The notes beneath the pieces were generated by a model. The model worked only from the letters and a program-made list of their open reading frames with translations, was not told where the DNA came from and did no database searches. From Paracoccus seriniphilus (GTDB lineage: Bacteria; Pseudomonadota; Alphaproteobacteria; Rhodobacterales; Rhodobacteraceae), in NCBI RefSeq assembly GCF_028553745.1, contig NZ_CP067131.1, forward strand, positions 372,001-436,000: a DNA stretch of 64,000 nucleotides, written 5' to 3'. Below are positions 27,830 through 37,445 of the stretch, one piece after another (position 1 is the first letter of the stretch; each line of letters begins with the position of its first letter). The position numbers and the translations under genes were made by a program.

Positions 27830-29121
27830 GCGGCTGCCTTTTGTCCATTCAGAATTTCCAGGACCATCGCGGCGGTCCAGGTAAAGCGCCCGCCGCCGCA
27901 AGGCTCTGCGGTAATGGGATCGTAATATTCTGCAAATCCCGACTCGGCAATCAGGCGCAGGCTGTCGTCGTCGATATGCTTCGCCACCTGCCGGTGCCCG
28001 GCTTTTGCGAATCCATCGGCAATCATGTAGTTCACCACCAGCCAGACCGGCCCGCGCCAATAACGCAGCGATTCAAACCCTTTGGCAGCAGGATCATGGC
28101 TGGGCACAAGAAAGCCACAGCGACGGGCCAGCAATCCGACCCGCCGAGCCAGAGCATCCACGCGATGATCAGGCAGACCTGCAAAGACCGCCAGAATGCC
28201 GCCGATTGACGGGCTGTCAACGGCGGCACCGATTGCCCGGTCAAAGCACAGATACTGCTCCAGTTTGTCATCCCACAGGCTTTCTAGCGCTGCCCGGCCG
28301 CGTTCGGCATAGGCACGGTTGCGCGCGGCCAATTCGGTTTCGCCCAGTTCCATCGCCAGATCGGCCAGCTCGTCACAGGCGCGGATCAGGATTGCGTTGA
28401 AACCAGGATCCACCACCCTGAAAGGTGACGCATCATGCAGCCGTGACGTATCCCAACCAAGCCCGCGGAAATGCTGGACCAGCCAGATATAGCGATCATA
28501 TTGCGCCTGCGTGGGCCGGTGATCGGGATTGGCATGCAGGATGTCCTGACGGGTGAAGGGCTCAAGCCCCTCGGTTGGAACGCGGGCCAGGGCTGCGTCC
28601 CAGTCAATCGAATTGTCGCGCCCGGATTCCCATGGATGGATGATCGCGACCAGTCCGGTCCCTTGGGGATCGCGGGTCCGATAGAACCAGTCATGCCATG
28701 CGCTGACCTTGAACAGCAACGCGCGGGCGCGCCTCAGCGCCGCCGAACGATCCTTGGCCCGCGAAAGCAGACGCGCCATGGCAAATCCCGCCACTGCCGG
28801 CTGGGTGATCCCTGTCGTCGGGACGGGCCTGCCGGTCTGCCAGGTATCCGGCCCGGGAAAGTAGCTGTCGCTCTTCTCGTGAAAAATGATGTGTGGCACC
28901 ATCCCGCAGGGCCATTGATGCGCCATCAGGGTTTCAATCTCGGTCCAGGCGCGCGCTTCGTCGAAATGCGCCTGTCCCAGAGCAGTCAGGCAACTGTCCC
29001 AGTTCCATTGATATGGATAAAGCCCTTTGGTCGGAACGGTATAGCTGCCTCTGTCATTCTCGGTCATGATCTCGACGGCACGCGCCATCAGGTCATCGGC
29101 TTGTTCTGGCATATCTGTCAT
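27826..29121 (-). CDS. GH63 MGH1-like glycosidase, probable mannosylglycerate (or glucosylglycerate) hydrolase
   Basis: This 431-residue cytoplasmic protein (no signal peptide) has the (alpha/alpha)6-barrel features of GH63 MGH1-like hydrolases. Landmarks are YPYQWNWDSCLTALGQA near residue 40, the Asp169 general-acid candidate in ESGRDNSIDWD, LRYWRGPVWLVVNYM, and the Glu398 general-base candidate in FAEYYDP followed by GGGRFTWTAA. Enzymes of this group hydrolyse 2-O-glycosyl-D-glycerates. The downstream genes encode exactly the two enzymes needed for D-mannose and D-glycerate, which favours mannosylglycerate. Other alpha-glycosides remain possible. Confidence 0.72.
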   Translation of the reverse strand: MTDMPEQADDLMARAVEIMTENDRGSYTVPTKGLYPYQWNWDSCLTALGQAHFDEARAWTEIETLMAHQWPCGMVPHIIFHEKSDSYFPGPDTWQTGRPVPTTGITQPAVAGFAMARLLSRAKDRSAALRRARALLFKVSAWHDWFYRTRDPQGTGLVAIIHPWESGRDNSIDWDAALARVPTEGLEPFTRQDILHANPDHRPTQAQYDRYIWLVQHFRGLGWDTSRLHDASPFRVVDPGFNAILIRACDELADLAMELGETELAARNRAYAERGRAALESLWDDKLEQYLCFDRAIGAAVDSPSIGGILAVFAGLPDHRVDALARRVGLLARRCGFLVPSHDPAAKGFESLRYWRGPVWLVVNYMIADGFAKAGHRQVAKHIDDDSLRLIAESGFAEYYDPITAEPCGGGRFTWTAAMVLEILNGQKAAA

Positions 29122-29123
29122 CT

Positions 29124-30170
29124 CTACTGGACCGAAAGCCCGGTCTCTTTGTCAAACCATCGCACGCGGTCAGGCATTGGCGCCAGGTTCAGGCGGTCCC
29201 CCGGCTTGACGCGTGCGTCACTGTCGATAATCGCGCGAAATGAGGCGCCCTCTACATCGCAGGTCACCAGAATATGGGCACCAAGAGGCTCGACCACACG
29301 GATGGTGGCACTCAGTCCCTGCCCTGGCTCGGTCAGAGTCAGGTCTTCGGGGCGCACGGCATATTCGATCCGGGCATCGGTATCGGGTCCAATGACATCG
29401 GTTCCCGCAACGTGATATCGCCCAGCTCCCGTCTGTCTGGCCGGCAGGAAATTCATCGGCGGGTTGCCGATGAAACCGGCGACGAAACGCGCCGCGGGGT
29501 TGCGATAAACCTCGACCGGATCGGCGGATTGGACGATATGACCGCCGTTCATGACCGAGATCCGATCCGCCAGACTCATGGCTTCGACCTGATCATGGGT
29601 CACATAGATGGCCGTGGTCTTGGATTCTGCCAGCACACCTTTCAGTTCGGACCGCATTTCCAGACGCAACAAGGCATCCAGATTGGACAAGGGTTCGTCC
29701 ATAAGGATCACTTCAGGCTCCATCGCCAAGGCGCGGGCCACGGCAACACGCTGGCGTTGGCCGCCTGAAAGCTGGCCCGAATAGCGTTTGAGCAATTGTT
29801 CGATATGCATCAGTTCGGCGCAGCGGTTCACGCGGCGCTGAACCTCGGGCTGTGCCATCTTTTGCATCCGTAGCCCGAAGGCGATGTTTTCGAACACGGT
29901 CAGATGCGGAAAGACGGCATAGTTCTGGAACACCATCGCGATGCCGCGTTCCTTGGGCGGCAGGTGATCGACGCGGCGCCCGCCGATCCACACTTCGCCC
30001 TGTGTCGGTGTCTCCAGCCCGGCAATGATGCGCAACAACGTGGTCTTGCCGCAACCCGAGGCGCCCAGAAGCACCATGAATTCGCGGTCGGAAATGGTCA
30101 TGTCGACAGAGTGCAGGGCGGTAAAGGCCCCGAATGACTTGGCGACGCCCTTGATCTGGATCTCGGCCAT
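29124..30170 (-). CDS. ABC importer ATP-binding protein, MalK type (glycosylglycerate operon)
   Basis: This 348-residue ATPase has Walker [11 protein letters not shown]-loop [10 protein letters not shown], signature [15 protein letters not shown], Walker [12 protein letters not shown] and switch His in YVTHDQ. A C-terminal TOBE/OB-fold domain begins near residue 235. The gene sits two bases upstream of the glycosidase and nine bases downstream of the second permease, so transporter and enzymes form one operon. Confidence 0.92.
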   Translation of the reverse strand: MAEIQIKGVAKSFGAFTALHSVDMTISDREFMVLLGASGCGKTTLLRIIAGLETPTQGEVWIGGRRVDHLPPKERGIAMVFQNYAVFPHLTVFENIAFGLRMQKMAQPEVQRRVNRCAELMHIEQLLKRYSGQLSGGQRQRVAVARALAMEPEVILMDEPLSNLDALLRLEMRSELKGVLAESKTTAIYVTHDQVEAMSLADRISVMNGGHIVQSADPVEVYRNPAARFVAGFIGNPPMNFLPARQTGAGRYHVAGTDVIGPDTDARIEYAVRPEDLTLTEPGQGLSATIRVVEPLGAHILVTCDVEGASFRAIIDSDARVKPGDRLNLAPMPDRVRWFDKETGLSVQ

Positions 30171-30179
30171 GTTCGGCTC

Positions 30180-31013
30180 CTATCGGTTTGCAATGCCCCA
30201 CATCGCGAACAGATATTTTCTGACCGCGAAGATGAAGATGAGGGCGGGAAGGACAAGTGCGGCAGCCCCGGCGAATTTCAGGTGCAGTGGCGACCAGTCG
30301 AGGGATTGCATCAGAAATGCGGTCAACGTGCGGTTCTTGATGGTCAGCACGGCTGCCGCGAAGACCTCGTTCCAAGAGATGACGAAGGCAAAGACCGCGC
30401 TGGCAGCAATTCCGGGCGCGGCCAGCGGAAGCACCACCTTGCGAAAGGCCTGAATTCGCGTGCAGCCCAGAGTGAAGGCGGCCTCTTCCAGTTCAAAGGG
30501 AATCCCGGAAAACAGCGAAAAGGTGATCAGGACCGCAAAGGGCAACGCCAGCGTCGTATGCACCAGCGCCAGACCCAGAATCGAATCGTCCAGACCCACG
30601 CGCAGGAACATCACCGCAAGCGGCAGCGCCAGCAAAGGCAGGGGGAAGGCCCGCGTCATCACCACCAGAAAGCGGAATACTTCCTTGCCCGGAAAGTCAA
30701 AACGCGACAGTGCATAGCCCGCAGGTGCCCCAAGGCCGATTGACAGGATCATGGTGACCACCGCCACCCGGATTGAATTCCACAGGGCGTTCAGCACGCC
30801 TTCGAATTCCAGGAAGAAGCGCAGCGAAGTCAGATCGAATGACGGAATGAAGGATTTGGGAAATCCGTTCACCTCTTCCGGGGTGGAGAGCGCGTTGACC
30901 ATCAGCAGATAGATTGGCAGCAGCGTCCAGACGCAAAGCAGCACCACGCCGCTGATAAAGACCCAGCGTCCGGCCTTGCGGACCGAAGGGGGAGCCGTGA
31001 CGGTATCGCTCAT
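30180..31013 (-). CDS. ABC importer permease, MalG type (glycosylglycerate operon)
   Basis: This 277-residue inner-membrane permease has about six helices and the EAA loop EEAAFTLGCTRIQAFRKVVL. The ATG at 31013 overlaps the preceding permease stop by 4 bases and precedes MSDTVTAPPSVRKAGRW, a short cytoplasmic N-terminus before the first helix. A longer frame to 31424 overlaps the other permease and is rejected. Confidence 0.9.
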   Translation of the reverse strand: MSDTVTAPPSVRKAGRWVFISGVVLLCVWTLLPIYLLMVNALSTPEEVNGFPKSFIPSFDLTSLRFFLEFEGVLNALWNSIRVAVVTMILSIGLGAPAGYALSRFDFPGKEVFRFLVVMTRAFPLPLLALPLAVMFLRVGLDDSILGLALVHTTLALPFAVLITFSLFSGIPFELEEAAFTLGCTRIQAFRKVVLPLAAPGIAASAVFAFVISWNEVFAAAVLTIKNRTLTAFLMQSLDWSPLHLKFAGAAALVLPALIFIFAVRKYLFAMWGIANR

Positions 31014-31852
31014 GACCGTGCCTCCTTGGGAACGTGCAGCGCACGCAGAATGATCAGTGTGAACACGACTGAAACCGCCAGAATCACCATCGCATAAGCG
31101 GCGGCGACGCCACGGTCCTGCAGGTTGAATTGCCAGTTGAAGGTTTCGCTCATCAGCACCGGCATCTGGGTGCCACCCAAGGCGATCACCACGGCAAAAA
31201 CCTCGAATGCCAGAATGACGCGAAGGATCAGCGCCGTCTGTAGCGAGGGGCGCAGCATCGGCAGCGTGACCTTGTAGAAGCGCTGCCAGCGGGTTGCACC
31301 AAAGACTTCGGCGGCCTCGCCATATTCGCGCGGGATCAGCCCCAGACCCGCAACGAGGATCACCATCATGATCGCGGTTGCGCGCCATATCTCGGCCAGC
31401 ATGATCGCGAACAGGATGACCCATGGCGACTGATAGCTGAGATACAGGATCGGCTTTTCGATCAGCCCCATATTGACCAGAATGCTGTTGAGAAAGCCCG
31501 ATTGTTCAAAAATCGACAGCCAGATCAGCCCCGCCGCCAGATCCGAAATCCCCAGCGGAATCGCGAAGATATACAGGATCGCGCTGCGGCCCTTTTGCAG
31601 CTTTTGCACCACGGTCGCCATGGTCAGCGACATGGCAAGCTGGATTGGCACGACCAGCGCCGCCAGCAGCATGGTGTTCTTGAAGGCTTCGCCGAATTTC
31701 CAGTGGCTGCTTGCCTTCTGGAAATTCGCAAGGCTCCAGCTCCCGTTCGAGGTAAAGCTCTCGATGGCCACCTGCGTGAACGGATACAGAAAGAATATGA
31801 TCAGAAACACCGTTGCGGGCAGCAACAGCAGATAGGGAATATAGCGCGGCAT
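31010..31852 (-). CDS. ABC importer permease, MalF type (glycosylglycerate operon)
   Basis: This 280-residue permease has its first helix directly at the N-terminus (IPYLLLLPATVFLIIFFLYP). Its EAA loop reads GEAAEVFGATRWQRFYKVTL. It pairs with the MalG-type permease downstream. It lacks the long periplasmic insert of enteric MalF, as is normal for CUT1 relatives. Confidence 0.9.
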   Translation of the reverse strand: MPRYIPYLLLLPATVFLIIFFLYPFTQVAIESFTSNGSWSLANFQKASSHWKFGEAFKNTMLLAALVVPIQLAMSLTMATVVQKLQKGRSAILYIFAIPLGISDLAAGLIWLSIFEQSGFLNSILVNMGLIEKPILYLSYQSPWVILFAIMLAEIWRATAIMMVILVAGLGLIPREYGEAAEVFGATRWQRFYKVTLPMLRPSLQTALILRVILAFEVFAVVIALGGTQMPVLMSETFNWQFNLQDRGVAAAYAMVILAVSVVFTLIILRALHVPKEARS

Positions 31853-31881
31853 GATGACCCCGTGAATTCAGGATTGGCTGG

Positions 31882-31900
31882 TGCGGCCTGGATGGCCGCA
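31882..31900 (-). other. Stem-loop between binding-protein and permease genes
   Basis: TGCGGCC and GGCCGCA form a perfect 7-base stem with a 5-base loop. It lies in the 64-base gap after the binding-protein gene, with no U-tract. It probably protects the binding-protein mRNA. Confidence 0.5.
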
Positions 31901-31916
31901 ACCATGCGCCCAGGGA

Positions 31917-33182
31917 TTAATTGACCGGACATGCTCCTTCGGAGGGCGCATCCGGTAGCCAGCAGGGTGCCTGCGCTTCATCCATCAGCGCACGCAGGGC
32001 CTCGGCCTGCTGTTCCAGCGTCGGGCGGATTTCGCGTCCGGCGAGGATGATCTGTTCGAATGTGTCGACATAGACCTGATTGAACTGGCCGTTCAGATCG
32101 CCCATGCCCATCGGCAACAGAACAGGCAGCGCATCTTCGGCCGCCGTCATGGTCGCAATGGCCGGGCCCGAGGCCTTGACCGATGCCGGAACGTCATCCG
32201 GCATATCAACCGACACAACCGGATAGAAATTGGTGGCACGCAAGGTCGCAAGCTGGGTTTCAGGCTTCAGCATATAATCGATCAGAGCCTTGGCCTCGGC
32301 CATGTCTGGCGCAGTTTCGGGCACGCCCATACCGGCAACCACGGTCATGAATCCGCGTCCCTTGGGTCCGGCCGGAACCGGAAAGGCCACGAAATCGTCG
32401 GGCCGCGTGTTGAATGCCTCGGAAATGCGGGCGATGTGATCGAATGTCAGCCAGACCTCGTCATTGACCAGCTGCTCCTGCATGAAGTTGTAATTGGTCG
32501 AGGCAGGGTTGGCATATTGCCACAGTTCCCGAAACTTGCCCCAGGCTTCTTCGGCTTCGGCAGAGCGGAATTCGTTGACCGTCGAGCCGGTATAACTGGG
32601 CAAAAGGAAACCTTGGAAAAAACGGTGTTTCAGCCCCTTGGGACCGGCCGGAAAGCCGAACTTGGGACCGCCCTCGCCCTCGGCCATGGCCTTGGCCCAA
32701 TCGATCAGCTGATCATAGGTAAGCGCATTCAGATCCGCGCCTTCGGGCAAGTATGCCAGCGCCTTCTTGTTGGCCACCATCAGGAATGTGGCCTGCATCC
32801 ATGGGATGTATTTCTGCTGCTCGGTATCCAGCTTGCCCAGGGCCGCCAGTTCGGCAGGAATTGCCGAAATATCGATATCGCTCAGATCGGCAAGCCCACC
32901 ACGCACGGCGGTCAGATCGCCGTGCAGACCACCCAGAACCCCGACGGCCCCCGATCCGGCGGACAATTCGGCCTGCGCACGTGTCAGCCACGGACCGCTT
33001 TCCGGCGCTTGGTAATCGACACCGGCTTCAAACCCGGCCACGACCTCATCGCGCATCTTCTGCGTTTCCTCGACAGGTTGCGCCTGCGTCGACCAGAACA
33101 GCACTTCCGCCTGCGCGGAAACCGCACCCAGCATTAGCGCCAGACCCGAAACTGCACCAAGAATTGGCTTGAATGATTTCAT
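31917..33182 (-). CDS. ABC importer solute-binding protein (glycosylglycerate operon)
   Basis: This 421-residue periplasmic protein is of the family-1 SBP type. ATG 33182 has GGGAGGAAGA upstream and gives a clean signal peptide (MKSFKPILGAVSGLALMLGA, cleavage after VSAQA). The frame continues to 33326, but those 48 extra residues are not signal-like. It is first in the operon and lies below a perfect palindrome (33268-33285) that faces a divergent LacI gene. The ligand is inferred from the operon to be mannosylglycerate or a similar small glycoside. Confidence 0.88.
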   Translation of the reverse strand: MKSFKPILGAVSGLALMLGAVSAQAEVLFWSTQAQPVEETQKMRDEVVAGFEAGVDYQAPESGPWLTRAQAELSAGSGAVGVLGGLHGDLTAVRGGLADLSDIDISAIPAELAALGKLDTEQQKYIPWMQATFLMVANKKALAYLPEGADLNALTYDQLIDWAKAMAEGEGGPKFGFPAGPKGLKHRFFQGFLLPSYTGSTVNEFRSAEAEEAWGKFRELWQYANPASTNYNFMQEQLVNDEVWLTFDHIARISEAFNTRPDDFVAFPVPAGPKGRGFMTVVAGMGVPETAPDMAEAKALIDYMLKPETQLATLRATNFYPVVSVDMPDDVPASVKASGPAIATMTAAEDALPVLLPMGMGDLNGQFNQVYVDTFEQIILAGREIRPTLEQQAEALRALMDEAQAPCWLPDAPSEGACPVN

Positions 33183-33267
33183 TGTCTTCCTCCCAAGAAG
33201 CCGCGAGATGCAGCAATTCCAACCACCCTGGCCTTGCACTGACCGGCGATTCCTCGTGCCACCAGTT

Positions 33268-33285
33268 TGATATAACGTTATATCA
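33268..33285. promoter_or_regulatory. Perfect 18-bp LacI-type operator
   Basis: TGATATAACGTTATATCA is a perfect palindrome centred on CG, the shape expected for LacI-family proteins. It lies 86 bases upstream of the binding-protein start and 100 bases upstream of the divergent LacI gene, so one site could control both. Confidence 0.75.
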
Positions 33286-33384
33286 CTGTCAAACACTTTC
33301 ATTATTGCAATTTTTTGCGGCAGCAAGGTAATATTCTAAGGCAGACAACGGAAATCTGCCAAAACGATACATCTGGCGGAAATC

Positions 33385-34404
33385 ATGAAGAAACCAACTC
33401 TCCGATCTGTCGCAGCCGAGGCCGAAGTCTCGGTCGCCACTGTCAGTCAGGTCCTGCGCGGCGTTGGTCGCATCTCGGAAGACACGCGTGAAAAGGTGAT
33501 GAACGCGGCCAAAAGGCTGAACTATGTGCCTGACGGGCGCGCGGCCTCGATGCGCTCGGGCGAAGTGCGCGAAGTCGGCTTGCTGGTCCATAACGTCGCC
33601 AACCCTTTCAATGCCGAGGTCGTCAGCGGCGTCACCGATTTTCTGGACAGTCAGGGCTATCTCGCCTCGGTTCTCGACAGCCGGGACGATGCCACACGCC
33701 AACGTCGCCAGATCGAGCTGCTGGTGCGCAGCGCCCGTGCCGGGCTGATGTGGGTTCCCGCACGCGATACGCCAGCAGATACGGTCGCCCTGCTGCACAC
33801 GCATGGCGTGCCAAATGTAACTTTCTTGCGGCACGCAGCCGGTCATGCCGCTGATCATGTCGGCATTCACAATCGTGCGGCCACACGCCTCGCGACCACG
33901 CATCTGGCCGATCTGGGGCATCGCTGCATCGCCTATCTCGGCGGAAATCTGGATGTTGAATCCCGTCTTGACCGGATTTCCGGCTATCGCGAAATCATGG
34001 CCGAGCGCAATCTGGCCCAGCCCGTCATCTGGCCCTGTGACGACAGCCGGAAGGCCGGCATGCAGGCCTTTCAGCAGTTGCATGTCGCCCATCCCGAAGT
34101 GACTGCGGTGGTGTGCAATGGCGACATGATCGCCCTTGGCGCCACGCTGGCCCTTGCCCGCGCAGGGCTGCGGCCGGGTCTGGATGTTTCCGTGGTCGGC
34201 TTTGACGGGATCGAAGAGGCCGCGCTGGCCGCCGAACCGCTGACGACCATATCGATCCGGCCCTATCAATTGGGCCAGACCCTGGCAGAGACATTGATCC
34301 GCCGAATCCGCACGCCTGCAGCACCCTATGCAGAGCTGCTGGTCCACGGCGAGCTGATCACGGGCGCAACAACCAACACCCTGCACCAATCGGCAGCGAG
34401 TTAG
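33385..34404 (+). CDS. LacI-family regulator of the glycosylglycerate operon
   Basis: This 339-residue repressor has the N-terminal HTH and hinge (TLRSVAAEAEVSVATVSQVL, RLNYVPDGRAASMRSG). A periplasmic-binding-protein-like sensor domain follows (GLLVHNVANPFNAEVVSGV, DVSVVGFDGIEEAALAAEPL). It is divergent from the importer and hydrolase operon, with a perfect palindrome between them. The likely inducer is the imported glycoside itself or a product such as mannose or glycerate. Confidence 0.9.
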   Translation: MKKPTLRSVAAEAEVSVATVSQVLRGVGRISEDTREKVMNAAKRLNYVPDGRAASMRSGEVREVGLLVHNVANPFNAEVVSGVTDFLDSQGYLASVLDSRDDATRQRRQIELLVRSARAGLMWVPARDTPADTVALLHTHGVPNVTFLRHAAGHAADHVGIHNRAATRLATTHLADLGHRCIAYLGGNLDVESRLDRISGYREIMAERNLAQPVIWPCDDSRKAGMQAFQQLHVAHPEVTAVVCNGDMIALGATLALARAGLRPGLDVSVVGFDGIEEAALAAEPLTTISIRPYQLGQTLAETLIRRIRTPAAPYAELLVHGELITGATTNTLHQSAAS

Positions 34405-34523
34405 GCCTGCGCTCGTCCCGTTGTCACAAAGATGGCCCAGCTGCAAATTGGCCTGGCCAAGACCTGTCCATTGCGCACAAAGCCGTTATCATGGGACGGC
34501 GACACAGTTGAACAGCGGACGAC

Positions 34524-35513
34524 ATGGACCACCACAGCCCTCCCTTTGAACCTCCCCTGCCCGTCGCGATGCATCAAGAGGCTGTGCCCGCGCCGCCATG
34601 GTATGCTGCTCAGGCCGAATGCGCCGGACCCATGGCAATGGCGGCCTTGGCCGTGGGGCGGCTGGACGCGCTGATCGCGGGCATGCCGCGGGGTTGGCAG
34701 GCTGGCGCCATCCGCCGCATTGCCCTGATCGAAGTCGAGGCCATGCTCTGGGCGCAAGGGACCCCGATCCGGCGCGAGGAAATCGGCCGCGACGTCATGC
34801 AGGCGCGGGCCGACACAGATCTGAGTGCCATGCATCTGGCGCGTTGGGCCCTGCGTCGCCTGGAGGGTCGTGGCCAGTTGGACGACACCCGGGATTTCCT
34901 GGGCCTGCGCAAAGCCGATATGTCAAGACTGGCCGAGCCCATGGCGCTGCGCCCCGCCGGGGATGAATTCGATGAGGCCAGCGAGGAATTCGCCCGCAAA
35001 CTGGAAGAGTTCGACGGCCTGCATCCGCTGGCACGCCCTCCGGTTGCCCGTATCCTGTGGCGATTGGCCGAGTTGTCGCCTGCCGATGATCTGACCGAGG
35101 CGGCCGTATGGACCGGGCGTTCCATGGCCGCCTGCTGCGAAACCCTGACCTTCGTGCCACTGGGACGGCATGGCCGCAGGATCTGGAATGACAGCGGCAA
35201 CCCCGTCGACAGGATGACCCGGCATCTGGAAGCGGTGGCCGAGGGCGCAGCCGAGGCAAGGGTGCAACTGCTGCGTGTCAACAGCTGGGCCGAAGAGGCC
35301 AGATCGCGCACGTCACGGATCAAGGGCAGCAATTCGCTTCGGGTGATCGCCGCGCTGGCCGCGCAACCGCTGATGACCACCGCCATGGTGGAAGAACATG
35401 CCGGGATCAGCCGGGACACTGCCGAACGGCTGCTCAGCCGGATGCTGGCGATGGGTCTGGTGCGCGAAATCACCGGCACCAGACGTTTTCGCTTGTGGAC
35501 GGCTGCGGCCTGA
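34524..35513 (+). CDS. DUF1612-like protein with C-terminal winged helix
   Basis: This 329-residue protein resembles the DUF1612/helix-turn-helix proteins common on rhizobial and rhodobacterial replicons. The N-terminal half is alpha-helical and acidic (ALAVGRLDALIAGMPRGWQA, DEASEEFARKLEEFDGLHPL). The C-terminus has a winged-helix pattern (ALAAQPLMTTAMVEEHAGIS, RLLSRMLAMGLVREITGTRR). It probably binds DNA, but its role is unknown. The start is uncertain, since an ATG at 34569 is also possible. Its stop abuts the stop of the convergent beta-galactosidase gene. Upstream (34405-34523) I see nothing clear. Confidence 0.55.
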   Translation: MDHHSPPFEPPLPVAMHQEAVPAPPWYAAQAECAGPMAMAALAVGRLDALIAGMPRGWQAGAIRRIALIEVEAMLWAQGTPIRREEIGRDVMQARADTDLSAMHLARWALRRLEGRGQLDDTRDFLGLRKADMSRLAEPMALRPAGDEFDEASEEFARKLEEFDGLHPLARPPVARILWRLAELSPADDLTEAAVWTGRSMAACCETLTFVPLGRHGRRIWNDSGNPVDRMTRHLEAVAEGAAEARVQLLRVNSWAEEARSRTSRIKGSNSLRVIAALAAQPLMTTAMVEEHAGISRDTAERLLSRMLAMGLVREITGTRRFRLWTAAA

Positions 35514-37445
35514 TCAGGGGCACGGCTGGCGCAACACAGCGCAACCCGGCAACTCACCCATACCGGGCAGGTCGACCGCTTCGGTGTTGTAATTGAACCA
35601 GAAGCGTTCGCTGGCGGTATCGCGGCAGCGCACCCCATCAGGCAGCGCCATATGTGCAAGACCGCTGCGCTCACACAGATCGGCGACCAGACGATCAAGC
35701 GCCCGGGCGTCGCCCCATGCCCCCATATAGACAAGATTGCCGTCTCGCACAGCCAGCGCACGACCCTGCGCGTCCTGCAGCACGACCTGCCCGTCATGCT
35801 CCAGATGCTCGCGATAGCCGGTGATCTGACCGCCGCCCTCGATCGCTTCGGGGAGGTCGGGACGCAGGCTTTCACAACGGCTTACGGTCACTTTCAATCC
35901 GGGCAGTGCGGGTGGTAGCGGGACAGGTATGTTCATATGCGCATCGCGCGCGGCACTGCGCGGCCCCAGCAGAACCTGTGCGCCGCATTCCGCCAGCGCC
36001 TGTTTCAGCCGCGCGGGCATATGCATCAGACCAGGTGCCAGAATGACCCGGTAATCCGCCAGCGCGTCGTGATCGGGGGGGATGATATCCACCGAAAGAC
36101 CGGCACGCCGCAGCGCACGGTAATGGTCAAGCACCAACCCGAAATAGGATAGCCCCTTGCCGTGTGGCTGCACCGCCCAGGCCCATTCCGCATCATAGTC
36201 GAAGATCAGGGCGACAGGGGCTGTCACGGGCTGCACATCCGGTGCATCGGCCAGTTCGAACGCGACCTGCCGCGCCTCGTCAAAGCCTTCCGCCTCGGCG
36301 CTGTCGGGGCGCAACAGCCCGGCATGCATCTGTTCCTGCGCAAAGGGGGCCTGACGCCAGCGGAAATAGCAGACGGCCTCGGCCCCATGGGCAAAGGCCT
36401 CCCATGTCCACAGCCGCACCATTCCCGGCGCGGGGGCTGGGTTATAGGGTGCCCAGTTCACCGGGCCGGGTTGCTGCTCCATCACCCACCAACGCCCGCG
36501 CCCGACAGCGCGGTAGAGGTCATGGTGAAAGGCCTGAAAATCCGGATCGCCCTGACGTGCAAAACGACGCTGATCTTCGACGCCCGCACCAACGCGGTCC
36601 TCAAGAAAACCAAGCGGATAGCTGTCCCAGGTCGCGATATCCAGATCTTCGCCCAGCTTGTAGTGATCGAATTCCGTCACCCGGCCCATGTAATTGTGGG
36701 ACAGAGGCGCGTCGGAATACTGCCGGATGATCTCGGCCTGCATGCGGTTGTATTGCACCACCTGATCCGAGCTGAAACGGCGAAAGGCCAGCACATGCGC
36801 CGGATTCGGCTCGGTCACGGTCAGATTGGGCAGATCGATATCGTCGAAATCCTCATAGTCCATCGACCAGAAGACATTGCCCCATGCGCGGTTCAACGCC
36901 TCGATATCCCCGCCATTGCGATCCTGCGCCGGAAAGCGCGCGCGCAGCCAGTCCCGAAAGGCCGTGCGTGCGGCATCCGAGTATGACAGCACCGTGTCAT
37001 GGCAGCCATATTCATTGTCGGTCTGCCATGCCCCGACATGCAGGTTGCGCCCATAGCGACGCGCAAATTCCGTCACGATCCGTGCGGATTCCTGACGATA
37101 GCCCGGATGGCTGAAGCAATAGTGACGGCGCGAGCCGAACTTGCGCGGACGCCCTTGGGCATCCACAGCCAGCATGTCGGGATGGCGATCCAGCACCCAT
37201 TTGGGCGGCGTCGCCGTGGGCGTCCCCAGCACGACCTTCAGACCATGCGCACCCAGAACCTCGATGGCCCTGTCCAACCAGCCCCAGTTGAACTGCCCGG
37301 GCCTCGGTTCGACGCGGCCCCAGGCAAATTCGCCGATCCGCACCCAGGCCAGGCCCAGTTCAGCCATGCGGCGGGCATCTTCGGCCCATTGCGCCTCGGG
37401 CCAATGTTCGGGGTAATAGCAGACCCCCAGCTCACGTTTGCTCAT
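35514..37445 (-). CDS. Beta-galactosidase, GH42
   Basis: This 643-residue glycosidase hydrolyses terminal beta-galactosides. The TIM barrel starts [20 protein letters not shown]. The acid/base Glu145 lies in [11 protein letters not shown] and the nucleophile Glu323 in [15 protein letters not shown] beta-galactosidase trimerisation domain follows from about residue 390, then a small C-terminal beta domain. There is no signal peptide, so it acts on imported galactosides. It is the last gene of the galactoside operon and overlaps the SMP-30 gene by 4 bases. Confidence 0.94.
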   Translation of the reverse strand: MSKRELGVCYYPEHWPEAQWAEDARRMAELGLAWVRIGEFAWGRVEPRPGQFNWGWLDRAIEVLGAHGLKVVLGTPTATPPKWVLDRHPDMLAVDAQGRPRKFGSRRHYCFSHPGYRQESARIVTEFARRYGRNLHVGAWQTDNEYGCHDTVLSYSDAARTAFRDWLRARFPAQDRNGGDIEALNRAWGNVFWSMDYEDFDDIDLPNLTVTEPNPAHVLAFRRFSSDQVVQYNRMQAEIIRQYSDAPLSHNYMGRVTEFDHYKLGEDLDIATWDSYPLGFLEDRVGAGVEDQRRFARQGDPDFQAFHHDLYRAVGRGRWWVMEQQPGPVNWAPYNPAPAPGMVRLWTWEAFAHGAEAVCYFRWRQAPFAQEQMHAGLLRPDSAEAEGFDEARQVAFELADAPDVQPVTAPVALIFDYDAEWAWAVQPHGKGLSYFGLVLDHYRALRRAGLSVDIIPPDHDALADYRVILAPGLMHMPARLKQALAECGAQVLLGPRSAARDAHMNIPVPLPPALPGLKVTVSRCESLRPDLPEAIEGGGQITGYREHLEHDGQVVLQDAQGRALAVRDGNLVYMGAWGDARALDRLVADLCERSGLAHMALPDGVRCRDTASERFWFNYNTEAVDLPGMGELPGCAVLRQPCP

